Assembly (NCBI GenBank): GCA_029339195.1
Contig: JAPTJF010000100.1
Location: 1-64,000 of the forward strand
Source of the DNA: Micractinium sp. NFX-FRZ
Lineage: Eukaryota > Chlorophyta > Trebouxiophyceae > Chlorellales > Chlorellaceae
Length of the DNA stretch: 64,000 nucleotides
Direction of reading: 5' to 3'
Shown: positions 45,401-56,334 of the stretch, piece by piece
How the letters are laid out: every line of letters starts with the position of its first letter
Numbering within the stretch: position 1 is the stretch's first letter
Program-made: the position numbers and the translations under genes
The notes under the pieces: model-generated
Told to the model about the DNA's origin: nothing
The model's input: the letters and a program-made list of their open reading frames with translations, nothing else
Database searches by the model: none

Positions 45401-48400
45401 GCTAGACACCTGCAGCCATATGCCACAACAGCTGCCACTTTACAGCTTATCTCACCCCTCCGCCTCCCTGCCCCTGCCTGCCCCTCACAGCGGCGTGCCC
45501 TCTCCCTCCCCCTGGGGCCCGCTATACGGCACCGAGCGGCTGGACCCCTCCCACCTCTGGGCCACCAAGGTGCGCCAGCCTAGCCGCATGCTGCAACTGC
45601 TCGCGCAGGGCCTGCCGCCTCTATCTGGCCTACTGTACACTTCCAGCATCCTTGGCTGCAAAGCTCCTGCCCTGCCTCCTTCTGCCCATGCCCCGCTCCC
45701 ATTCGCTCCTTCCCTGCCCAACCCGCATACCCTGCACTTTCTCGCCCTGCCCTGCCCCTCACCCGCGCAGGCCACCGCCGTGGTCGCCATGCTGGAGAAG
45801 CGTGCTGGGGAGGACTTGTTCCGCAAGCACGTGGGCACGGTGGCCAAGGCGGGGCTGGCGGCACTTGTGGCGGAGCAGGCGGCGGCGGAGCAGGCGGCGG
45901 AGCAGGCGGCTGCGCGGGCCAGCGACGGAGGCGCAGGCGCAGCGGCGGCAGGGGCGGCAGGGGCAGGGACAGGTCCCAGCCCGCTGAAGCTTGTCGTCGT
46001 TGCCAGCGGCTTGGGCGCAGCGGGAGCAGCAGCAGCAGCGGCAGCGGAGGGCGGTGCAGCCACGCGGCTGTTGGACACGATGACTTTCCTCAACGATTTG
46101 GGCAGGTGAGTGTGGGGTGCTGAGTTGGCGGGGTGGGACAGGGGGTGGGGTTGCGGATAGTGCTGCAGATTGGAGCAGACAGCCAGGCTGGCGTCAACGT
46201 GCTTTGGCATGTTTGGTGCCTGGGCTGTCCCCAAGCACCGACATCGAAGCATTTGCATCCCAGTGCAAGGCGAGCCCCTTCCGCAAGGAGACGTTGCTTG
46301 CACCACTGCCCAACCTGCCTGCAAGAAATAGTGCCTAATCAACCTTTTTTACGTTAACCGCGTGCAGGGCTGGCTCCTTTCGTAAGGAGATGGCCCCCTT
46401 TGCCGCCCGCTGGATCTACGGCCGCGGCGTGCCACACATCACCGCTGCCTTCATCTACCACAGGTGGGCGGGTGCGGTGTACAGGGCTGGTGACGTATTG
46501 GAGGTGAGCACGCAAAAGGGCGCGGGTGGTAGCCCTTGGTGCTGTGGTCAGCCCAGCTGTTTTTACCACACTCCATCCAGACGTTTTTTTGCAGACCGAC
46601 AGGTCCACCGTGGTCACCTACTGTTTGTATGAGCACCCATGTTCCTTCCATGAGCACCCCTGCTCTTTCATCCATTGAGCAGACTAGCCTGATATCTTCA
46701 ACCCTAACCACCCCTGCTGTTTCAATGACCATCCCTGCTCTTTCTGCCCTCGACCCCTAATCAACCCTGCTGTTTCAATGACCACCCCTTCTCTTTCTGC
46801 CTTCAACCCTAAACACCCCTGCCCTTTCCATGAGCACCCATCCTCTTTCTGCCCTTTGTGTGGCCAGCACAAAAGGTTCAACCCTAACCACCCCTGCTGT
46901 TTCAATGACCACCCCTTCTCCTTCTGCCCTCAACCCTAATCACCCCTGCTCTTTCTGTCGTTGGGTGGTCAGCCCGACAGGTTCAACCCTAACCACCCCT
47001 GCTGTTTCAATGATCACCCCTTCTCTTTCTGCCCTCGGGTTGTGAGCTCAACAGGTTCAACCCTAACCACCCCTGCTGTTTCAATGATCACCCCTTCTCT
47101 TTCTGCCCTCGGGTTGTGAGCTCGACAGGTTCAACCCTAATCACCCCTGCTGTTTTCATGAGCACCGCTGCTCTTTCCGCCGTTGGGGTTGTGAGCCCGA
47201 TAGGTTCAACCCTAATCACCCTTGATGCCCTCTAACCCCTACCCCGCGCATCAATACTGCCAGCTTTGGCATTGGCCCTGCATGGCAAGAACGTGACGTA
47301 CTCTTACCCCCACTGCGCCAGAACGCTGGAGCCTGGCCCAGAAGTCCCACTGGCCGCGGCCGGTTACCCTCCTCCACCCATCCGTCACCCCACCCTGTTC
47401 TTCCCACTGCAGCCGGCTGTCCGTGCTGGAGCTGGCCCTCAAGCAGACTGGCAGCGAGAGTGCCAAGCGGGCGGCAGACATCGCGCAGCGCGCCGCCGTC
47501 ACGGAGGGCAGCAACGCCGGCATTGTCAAGGTGGGCAGGCCGGGGCTGACTGGTAGGGTGCTGTGTTGCTCATTGCTGGGTGCTGGTCTTGGTATGGTGT
47601 TAGCATCTGCACTGCTGTTCTGTGCTGCACCGTGCTGATGCAGCAGAATGTGCCTGGGATCGGTCCGCTATGCAGGAGCCACCATCCCAGCACGCCAGGC
47701 GCCGCACCCTGCCCTGCCCCTCCTCTCTTTTTTTCGCTCCCGCATGCACAACACACCCACCCTGCCTTGCCCCACACGCCTCCGCCACCGCAGGCGGTGG
47801 TGCGTGAGACGGAGGGTGACCAGTACGCTGACCACCCTGTTCACCTGGGCAGCGACGCCTTTGTGCTCACGGAGCTCAAGGTCACGCCCGTGGTGGAGAA
47901 GAAGCAGCCCGGCAGGTGGGTGTAGGGAGGGGAAGGCTGGAGGTGTGGGAGGAGGCTCAGAGTGGCTGGGATGTGGTGACAGAAGCAGAAGCCGGCCGAG
48001 CGGCCTGAAGCCTGCGGGTGTGTGCAGTTGGTGAAGCTTGGTAATGGCCGAGCCGTGGCTTCCATGGAGTGGTTTAGCCTGGGGCGTTGCTTATGGGCTG
48101 CTGGCTTCAGCCTGGCATGTGGAGCTTGGCTCTTTTTGGGTAACCCAGGTGCATGCATGCCTGCTTGCTCACCCCTGCCTGTCTGGCTCCCACCTGCCTG
48201 CACCCCCCTGTGCCCAGGCGCCCCCGCAAGCGCAAGTTGGAGGGCGGCGATGGCGAGGAGGGCGAGGAGGACGAGGCAGCGGCTGCCGCAGCGGCGCTAG
48301 GTGCGCTTGCAGGGGGCACGCACCAGTTGCGCCCATATGCCGCGCCCGCCCATGCTTGCCAGGATGCGCCTTTGGCGGTGCAGACCAGTGCCCTCTCAGC

Positions 48401-51400
48401 TCCACCAACCCCTGGCCTCTCAACCATCACAAACGCCTGCTGGTTTGTCCCCTCTTGGCTCGCCACCTCTCAATCCTCACGTACATTGTGCCCTTCATAC
48501 TCCTTCCTCCCTCTCCCCCGCCTGCAGACCCGGTCCGCTGGGTGCGCCTGGACCCCGCGGGCGAGCTGCTGTGCGACATCCGCCTGCTGCAGCCGGAGCG
48601 CATGCTGGCGGCGCAGCTGCTGCACTCGCGGGACGTGGTGGCGCAGGCGGAGGCGGTGCAGGTGGGCCGCGGGGAGCGTTCAGGGGTCAAGAGACTGAGG
48701 CTGCTGTGTGAGGAAGCGTGTGGGTGCCTCCTTGCAGGGTTGTTGGACCCCTGCCTGCCTGGCCAATGCCTCGCAAATGGTGCTGTGCGTTGGGCACCTG
48801 CTCTTCACCGCACCCTCGCCGTACCCTTACCACGACAGAATTTCATCAGCACCAGCACCGCCCCACCTGCCACCACCCCCTTGCAGCGCCTGGCCGAGCT
48901 GCGTGTGGCCACGGAGGGTGTTCGTGCGCCGGCGGGTCTGGAAGCGCTGCGCAAGACGCTGGCAGACCGCTCGGTGTTCTACCGGTGAGGAGGGGTGGGG
49001 ACGAAAATGGAGCATGCTGTGGGGTGCGGTGGGGAGAAGGGACGAGCATGCGGCGGGGTTGGCATGGGGAGAAGGGTGCATCATGCGGCGGGAAGATAGA
49101 GATTGATCACTGTGGTATTCTGGCCACGTGTGGTGGGTGGGTGGGGCAGGGCACAGCTAGGGGTGCATGGACGGGAGCACCCTGCCTGCACCTGCCACGT
49201 GCCCCCTGCCCAACCCCACGTCCTTGGCTCCATCACTTGCTGCCCCGTGCCCTCCTGCAGGGTGCGGTGCGATGCTGCCCTGGCACTGGCGAGCCTGCGC
49301 GACGAGCACGGCCAGGCAGCAGGTGCGTGCACGTCAGTCTGGGCCGGATGCTGCGCCTGGGCGTGCACAGCGTGGACGGCACCATCTGCCAGCCGGCACC
49401 TCCTCCCACCCGCTCTTCTCACACACCCACTGCCACGCTTGCCGCACGACTCACCCTCCTGTCCTTGCTCCCCGCCTCTGCCCCGCCTCCTGCCCCCTGC
49501 CCTCCTGCACCTTTCTCCTCTTCACCGCTCCACCCACTCACCCACCCTGCACCTCACACCGCCGGCCGGCACTCCTCGCTCCCCCCCTCCCGCAGGCCTG
49601 CCCGTGCTGCTGGACTTTTACAAGTCCGCCTACTTCCACCCCTCCTCCGACGTGCCCCGCACCGTGGCGATAGCGGACCCGTCGGAATACTATGTGGCGC
49701 AGGCGGTGGTCACCGCAGGTGGGGTGGGCGGGTGGGTGAGGGGGTGCGGGGGGCTGGCAGGCTGGAGCGGCAGGGCAGGCAGTGGGGTGGTATTGTAGCG
49801 GCTGATGCAGGTGTCATGTCGTTCCCGACCGTTGGTTTGCCTTCCCAATGCCCCCTGCTTGCCCTCCGCCTGCCCGCCCAACCGTTCGTCCCCCTCACCT
49901 GCTGGTGCCGCAGTGTCGCTGTGCCGCGAGCCCGACGGCACCACCCCCATCGACGCCCTCCTCTTCCTCTCCACATGCCTCAACGATTACGCAACCGCCG
50001 CCGGAGGTGCGTGCCTGCCTGGCCGTCGGGCAGCGCGCCTGCACTGCATCGAAGTGGCTATGTGTAGGCTGGGGTGGGTGCAGCCTGCTCAGGGTCACTC
50101 ACCACCCACCTGGTTGGCCCGTTTTGACACATCACCCCCTGGTCTTGCTCTCTTCACACCTCCCCCACTGCCCCATTTTGTCCTTCCTCACACCCGTCCC
50201 CCCCGGGTCGCCCCCCTAATCCTGCCCCCGTCCCCCGCAGCCCCCTTCAGCGACTACGGCCTGGTGGCAGCCATGTGCGCCTCGCTGGGCAACGTGCACT
50301 TTGAGGGGGTGAGCTGGGCAGGCTCCCTTTTGGGGGGCAGGGGCAGTGGCATGGAATTGTGGCGCCTGGCATGCAGCCCTGCGCAGCGAAAGGAGGTGGC
50401 AGCAGCTGCTGAGCCTGCAGAGCCTGCCAGTGCTGTGCACGCAGCCATGCTTGTCTCTGTGTGTACTAGCATCCCTCACCCCTCCCTCCCCTGCCGCCCC
50501 CACCCCTCTTGCCCCCCCCAGTTTGGCGACGAGCTGCTGACACTGCTGGAGAAGTTCCTGGAGCGAGACACCGGTGGGTGGGCGGTTGGCCGGTGGAGGT
50601 GTCTTGGTGGGGTGGGGTGTGCGGGCGAGTGGGTGGCCAATGGTGGCTGGGTTGACAGGCTGACCAGACAGCTGCCAGGTCGATGGGGGGTGTAGTTGTG
50701 ATGGCCCAGGGATCACTTGTATTGAGCATGAAACATCAACATCTGCGCTCACCGCACAAGCCGGAACTGCCTGCGCCCCACCCAACAACCTCGAGCTCCT
50801 CTGCCTGCCCGCCCCCACCCACCTCCCTGTCCTGGTGCAGTGCTGGTGTCTCCCGGCAGCTCCGTGGGCTGCTCCTGCCTGCTGGCCATGGCAGCGCTCT
50901 GCGCCAGCGGCACCTGCAGCGAGGAGGAGGCGGAGCGGGTGGCCACCGCCGCCCGCAGGGTGCGCTACTCCCCGGGGCTGCCGCTGGCCCTGCGCCACGC
51001 AGCGCTGGCGGCGGCGCTGCAGCTGGCGGCGGCGCAGCGGGGGCCCGCGGCCGCGGTGCAGCTGGCAGCGGCGGGCGCACTGAGTGGCCTTGGCGGCAGC
51101 AGCAGTGGCGGCAGCAGCAGCAGCACAGGCGGGCTGGCGCCGCCCTGCGCCTCCACCCCTTCACTCTTGCTGGAGGAGGCGGCAGCGGTGCTCACGGCCG
51201 CCAACAGTGAGGCGGCGGCCACGGCAGCGGCAGCAGCAGCGGTCCTTGGAGAGCCAGCAGGGCCGGTGGTGGGGGTGGAGGCGCCCGTGGCGCTGCTGCA
51301 GCAGCTGGCGGGCCTGCTGAATGCGGGGCAGGACTGCCGCGTATGCCACCTGGCCTTTGTGCTGCTGCAGCTGCTGGCGGTGCAGCCGCCCACGCTGTAC

Positions 51401-52637
51401 CGACCGCCCGCCACAGAGGCGGAGGATGCGGCCGCCTTCCTGGCAGCAGCAGGCGGGGGCGCGGCCGCTCCCGCTGGGCAGGCGATCAGCATGGGGGTGA
51501 CGCACCGCACGGGTGGCGCACAGCAGGCATCTCATGGCACAGCAGCCGCAGCGGCGGCGGCGGCAGCGGCGCCCAAGATCAAGCTGCAGCTGCCGACGGG
51601 CCGCCCCGGCGGCCCCCGCAGCATGGGCGTGAGCGGTGCGTGGGGGAGGGTGCCCATTCAAGGGGTTGCTAAACACAATACAGGGGCAATGGGCTTGGGA
51701 GGGGCGGTGCCAACCTGGCATCCATGCTTGCGCTTTGACACTTTGCGTGCTCTGCTGGCTGTAGCCTGCCCGCCGTGCCAGCCCTCAGTCACCCTTAATC
51801 TCTACCCTTGCTTGCTATGCAGGGCCCAGCGCAGCGATATCTGCAGAGGGCCCCGCCGTGAGCGATGCACGCATGGACGGCATGGGTGGCGGTGGGGAGG
51901 TGGTGGACCAGTTCTCGGGGCTGCCACCTGCGGCACAGGGGCAGGTCTTCTCCCCAGCCAGGCTGCCAACAGCGGCAGAGGCGGCGCCGGCACTGGGAGA
52001 TTATGCTGCCAATGGCGGCGGAGGCCAGGAGGCCGGCAGCCAGCAGCAGCAGCAGCAGGCGCCGCTGGGGGCAGACATCATGGCTGCATTTGGGGCGCCC
52101 CCAATGGCACCGGCTGCCGGTGTGGCACCGCTGCCGCCGCCGCCGCCGCAGCAGCAGCAGCAGCAACAGGCGGCAGCGCCAGCTCCCAAGGTTCGGCTGA
52201 AGATGGCACCCTCCCAGCCCCAGCAGCAGGCAGCGCCTGGCGGGACGACAGCGGACGTGCAGCAGCAGCAGCGCAAGGCGCGCACCCCCTCCCCGGCGCC
52301 GGCGGGCGCACCCCAGCACCAGGCACCGCTGCCAGGACCGGCGCCGGTGGTGGGGCAGCCGCAGCCGCTGCCGGCGGGGGTGCCCCCTGCCCCCGAGCAG
52401 TTCTTTGCGCCGGCGCCCGTGGCAGCAGCGTGGCCGCTGATGCCCGCGCCCGAGGCCGGCCTGCCCTCTGCAGCGGCGGCTGCCGCATGGCCGCCAATGC
52501 CCGAGCCAGTGCCGGCGGCAGCAGCAGCGCCCCCAGTGGCGCCTCCCCCTGCTGCACCGCCAGCTGCACCGCCGGCGGCGGCCAAGCCAGCCACCAAGTT
52601 CAAGCTGAAGTTCAAGGTGGGGGCACCGCCGCAGTGA
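42466..52637 (+). CDS. TAF2: Transcription initiation factor TFIID subunit 2 (TAF2)
   Basis: TFIID subunit that helps bind core promoters in the nucleus. The 24 exons give 1495 aa: 42466-42542, 42628-42771, 42939-43230, 43385-43474, 43779-44255, 44470-44575, 44741-44836, 44974-45040, 45254-45319, 45491-45569, 45771-46105, 46368-46463, 47413-47530, 47794-47915, 48218-48300, 48528-48661, 48887-48984, 49261-49322, 49596-49718, 49914-50006, 50241-50308, 50522-50573, 50841-51635, 51823-52637. The first ~700 residues follow the M1-aminopeptidase-like fold of TAF2 (WLPCVDTPSASVQFKLDL, CLARQWFGILLRAATPLDEW, LEEQYVRRYMGRNELAYR), but no HEXXH zinc motif is present at the equivalent place, as expected for this non-peptidase. 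The TAF2 signature WVRLDPAGELLCDI...RDVVAQAEAVQ follows near 750, then HEAT-like helices. From about residue 1040 the tail is Ala/Gln/Pro-rich with three short basic motifs (KIKLQL, KVRLKM, KFKLKF). Confidence 0.94.
46620..47225. repeat. Minisatellite in TAF2 intron 12, about 74-bp unit
   Basis: The phrase GGTTCAACCCTAAYCACCCC recurs at about 46875, 46980, 47054, 47128 and 47203; the last units are 74-75 bases apart and the first interval is 105. Each unit continues with a CTGTTTCAATGATCACC-like block and CTCTTTCTGCCCTC. Degenerate partial units begin near 46620. The intron (46464-47412) is the longest in this gene. Confidence 0.9.
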
Positions 52638-53127
52638 GAGCGGTAGGCCGACGGCACTGCCAGGGATGGAGGGAGCAAGCCGATGCACGAGCGGGCACTG
52701 CAGGCGCCTGGAGATGGGCCCAATGTGCCTGTCCTGTGTTGGATATTTTGATGACGCAGATGTAACCGTGCTGAAACATATCACAATTACCAACAGAACA
52801 TGTGGAGGATAGAATTGAACGTGTGAAGCAGTGCGCCAGCCCGTCAAAAGTGACGGGCAAATAACTCAGCGTTCCTCAAGGCCTGGTGAGCTGTGCTTGG
52901 GCGCACCTGCTGAGCTGGCGGCCCCGCTGGCAGGGTACCGCAATTCTTGAGCGCACTCAGCGCTGCAGCGCGCTGCGTAAATATTCACTGATCCGCATTG
53001 ACGACTCCATCGTGTGTCTCCGCCAAGAGGCAGCCTCTAACAGTCAGCACCGCTGGTTGCATCGCGCGATCGAGTCGGTTGGTTGCGCATCGGGTCAGCG
53101 CCCCTCTACCTCGACGCTTCGGCAAGC
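52638..53127. other. Intergenic: TAF2 3' UTR and promoter of the deacetylase
   Basis: These 490 bases contain the TGTAA signal at 52761-52765, leaving about 360 bases for the promoter and 5' UTR of the next plus-strand gene. No exon is visible. Confidence 0.6.
52761..52765 (+). terminator. TGTAA polyadenylation signal of TAF2
   Basis: TGTAA lies 124 bases after the TGA at 52635-52637 in a locally AT-richer 3' UTR. Confidence 0.7.
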
Positions 53128-55431
53128 ATGCGGCACATCAGCGTGGGTCTGCTGATGCTGGCGATGTGCATGTCGCCGGCACTTTGCACGGAGGTGGAGG
53201 CGTCCACCCAGCCGCCAGGCGGCCTGGCTGCCGCCGAAGTCCCGCAGTTCATCTTATGGTCGTGAGTTGCCTCTCCTGCACGCCTTGTCAACGCTGGTTG
53301 CAATTACAAAGGATGCCGAGACAGCATAACATCTTGGGAGTTGGTAGTCTGCGGCGCCCCTGGGCCTGCGGTGGGAGGTCGACAGGCCGTGGGGCCACAC
53401 TGCAGGCTAGAGATGGTTGAGCCCCGTCCCCTATCCTGCCGCACCTGCGCGTGCAGGCACGATGATGAGGTGAACCAGGAGAGCACGGGTCTGGTGCTAG
53501 AGCTTTCAAACGCGCTCACCAACCCCAACGGCTGCTCCATCCCTGTCACATGGTAAGAGCCGGCATGCTGTGGCAAAACCCAGCGTGCATCACCGACGGG
53601 CCACCAGCGGCAGCCCAGCATGCTAAGCGGGTGCGCCGTCCTGTCTGCCGACATCATGTGCTGCACACGGTCCCTAATCACACCCCCTCCTCCCCACCCC
53701 ACGGCAGGTTTGCCTGCACCTCGCCGCACTGCGGCTTCAGCTGCGAGCACGCGGTCATGCTGCACAAGCTGGGGCACGAGCTTGCGGTGCACACACGCAC
53801 GCATGCGGGGCTGCGCTGGTACAACGAGGTGGGAGGGAGGCTGTAGGGGCTCACCTGACTTATAACCTCCAACTAATTTGGGACAGCCAGCAATAGCGTG
53901 AGCATGGCCGGCGACGAGCCCCCTTGCCCCTTGCACTCCCCCATTCTGCCCTGGCTGCCCCCCCATTGCAGGTGGGGATGATTGAGGAGGAAGTGTTGGG
54001 GTCCCGTGACGACATGCTGGCCTGCGGCCTGCCCAAAGAGGCCGTCACTGGCTTCCGCACGCCTTATCTGGCTGACAAGCCGGAGGTGCGGCAGGTGCTG
54101 GCAGAGGGAGGGTTCAGGTGAGCAGGAAGGACAAGGGCAGGGGGGAGGCGGAGCGGGTGGGAGGGTTGCAAATCTGAGGAGCGGCAGGGAGGCGCTGTGT
54201 GCGCTGCAATGCAACATAAAATTGTAACGGGCAACAGCAATGCGCCATGCATGCACCATCATGGCACATATGCAGCCGCCCCCCACACCCCTCTACTATC
54301 CCACCCACCCGCCCGCCCGCAGGTACGACAGCAGCATCGGCGTGAAGGGCGGCGCCGACAAGCTGTGGCCCGCCACCATGGGGGCCGGCGTGCCCTACGA
54401 CTGCATCTTCTCCGGCAACACGTGCGACCCAAAGGAGAGCTACCCCGGCATGTGGTGCGTGGGAGCTGGGTGGCGTGGGTCAGGATGGGTGGGCTGCGGC
54501 AGCTGAGTTGTGAGCCTCACCACGCCCCCAATCATCGCTGCTGCCCCAGCGCTGCTCTGCACTGCTCGTCCAACGCATGCTGCCTGCGCTTCCTCCCAGT
54601 GGCGCTCACTACCAGACCGCCCCACGGCCTCCACATCCCTCGCCCCCCTCCCACTGCTGCAGGCAGGTGCCCCTCTACTCCTCCCCGGAGCCTGACACCA
54701 ATCTGATGGACTACTGCACCGTGGAGGGGGACGGCAGCAGGCAGGAGGGGTGCAGCGCATACGTCGTGCTCAAGCAGGCCTTTGACGAGGTGGGGTGGGC
54801 GTGGGGCAGGGCTGCAGGAACTAGCTAGTGAAACTGCAGGGAGCTGGCACCTGTGCCCCCGCTGCCTGCCCTCCCGGGCTATGTCTGGCTCGGCGGGGAC
54901 GGCATTTACTTGCACAACCGGCGCTCCACCCGGTACCACCCCTGATGTGGTGCCCCTGCCTGCCTGCAGGCCTACAACTCCAACCGTGCTCCCGTCACTA
55001 TCGGAGTGCACAAGCCGTACATGCAGAAGAGGTGCGCCGCTTATTGTGGCACCCGCGTACGAAGAGGGGCTCACGCTGGCACGCGGTGGGGCCAGGGAGC
55101 CGCCCGAGTGCAGCTGTGGCCAGCTGTCGCCCAGCCCCGCCGCTGCCTACTGGCCCGCAGCGGCGGGTCCGGATGGGACGCATGCTCACCCCTCAAACGC
55201 CCGTCCACTCTGACCCCCGCGTACCCCATCACACCCACCACCCCGCCCCCGCCCCACCTTGCCCCATGCAGCGAGTTCGCCTCCGACCTGCGGCGCCTCC
55301 TCGGCTACGCCCTGTCACACCCCCACGTCTGGGTGGTCACACACTCCCAGCTGCTGGACTGGATGGAGGCGCCCGTGCCCGCAGGGCAGATGGAGGCCTT
55401 CATGGCAAAGTACGGGGACTGCAGCGCATGA
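53128..55431 (+). CDS. Secreted polysaccharide (chitin) deacetylase, CE4 family
   Basis: Predicted to remove N-acetyl groups from GlcNAc polymers in the cell wall or outside the cell. Eight exons: 53128-53261, 53457-53552, 53708-53828, 53972-54117, 54323-54454, 54663-54789, 54970-55031, 55272-55431; 325 aa. An N-terminal signal peptide is clear (MRHISVGLLMLAMCMSPALC, cleavage near 20). CE4 motifs: Asp-Asp in WSHDDEVN (D47, D48), the His pair HTRTH (H105, H109) and FRTPYL (145-150). The first motif is HDDE rather than the usual TFDDGP. Extra cysteines (CTSPHCGFSC, CIFSGNTCDP) suggest disulphides. The layout resembles the animal-type chitin deacetylase-like proteins. Chitin- or glucosamine-containing walls are documented in Chlorella species, which fits. 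Exact substrate is inference. Confidence 0.88.
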
Positions 55432-56334
55432 GCTTGAGAGCACCTTAGGCACACAAGGCGCTGCGATCACCAATCCAGCATGACCATTGCAATGTTCTGT
55501 CTGCCTGTGTGAGAACCTGCCCTGGCGACCCGACGTGAGGCCCCCAATCCCTTGATCCATGCGCACTGCCTCTGCCTCTGCACCACACCACCACTGCAAG
55601 AAAGTGAGTCCCAGAGGCTCTGTTGTGTGCTGACCGGCACCGGCGCTGGTCGGGGCAGCAAAGAATCGTGTGCATAGGTTGGCGGCGTGAGACAGCACAG
55701 CCCTGCTGCTGGTCGTATCTGGTTGCCTGGGCAGAGCAGTGGGGTAGTGGTGGTGACATGCGGGTCGACCAACAGGCCGAGTTCCAGGGTGCTGTATGGA
55801 TTTGAAAGGCACAATGTGGGGATGGACAGCAGTGCATGCAGATGGAGAAGGACCAGAGGAGGGAAGCGAGGGTGGCAGTGGCGGCGCCGCAGTGCGGCAG
55901 CAGGCGGAGCAGTGCACCTGCCTCCCCCAAGCGAGACCCCATGCTAGTGTTTGTATCCCTCCGATCCTGAGAAGTGTTCAGGGGGCACGTAGCGGCAAGG
56001 AAAGCCCGAGGGCGCTGGGAGAGTGGCGGGCAGACAGGCACGGGGCGGACTGACAAGCGGTAGGTCTCCAAATACCAGGGCAATCATTGGCATTGCCGGG
56101 ATTTTGGGGCATCCAGAAACGTGGCTACGGGCCGGTTCCTTCCGCCCCCTCATCATCGAGAGTGCCACGCGTGCACGCAGTGTAGGAGGAAGCCGAGCGG
56201 TGGAAAGCGGCCATCTTTGGCCCTGCTGACCGTGCGCCCTATTGCGGATCTCGACCACACAGCGTTCAGCCACCAGCCGGCGCCTGCAAGCAGCGTCAGC
56301 AGGAGATCCGCCAACACCCAGCCCACCAGCAACC
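55432..56334. other. Intergenic: deacetylase 3' flank and promoter of the next gene
   Basis: These 903 bases lie between two plus-strand genes. No exon, TGTAA or repeat stands out, and open frames here look like chance frames in GC-rich DNA. Confidence 0.5.

Noticed and set aside
46620..47225. Internal telomere array (CCCTAA motifs)
   Set aside because: CCCTAA occurs once per roughly 74 bases, not head to tail, and lies inside a TAF2 intron with good exons on both sides.
51795..52847. Open frame of about 350 aa on the minus strand
   Set aside because: Shadow of the low-complexity TAF2 C-terminus; composition is repetitive Arg/Leu/His.
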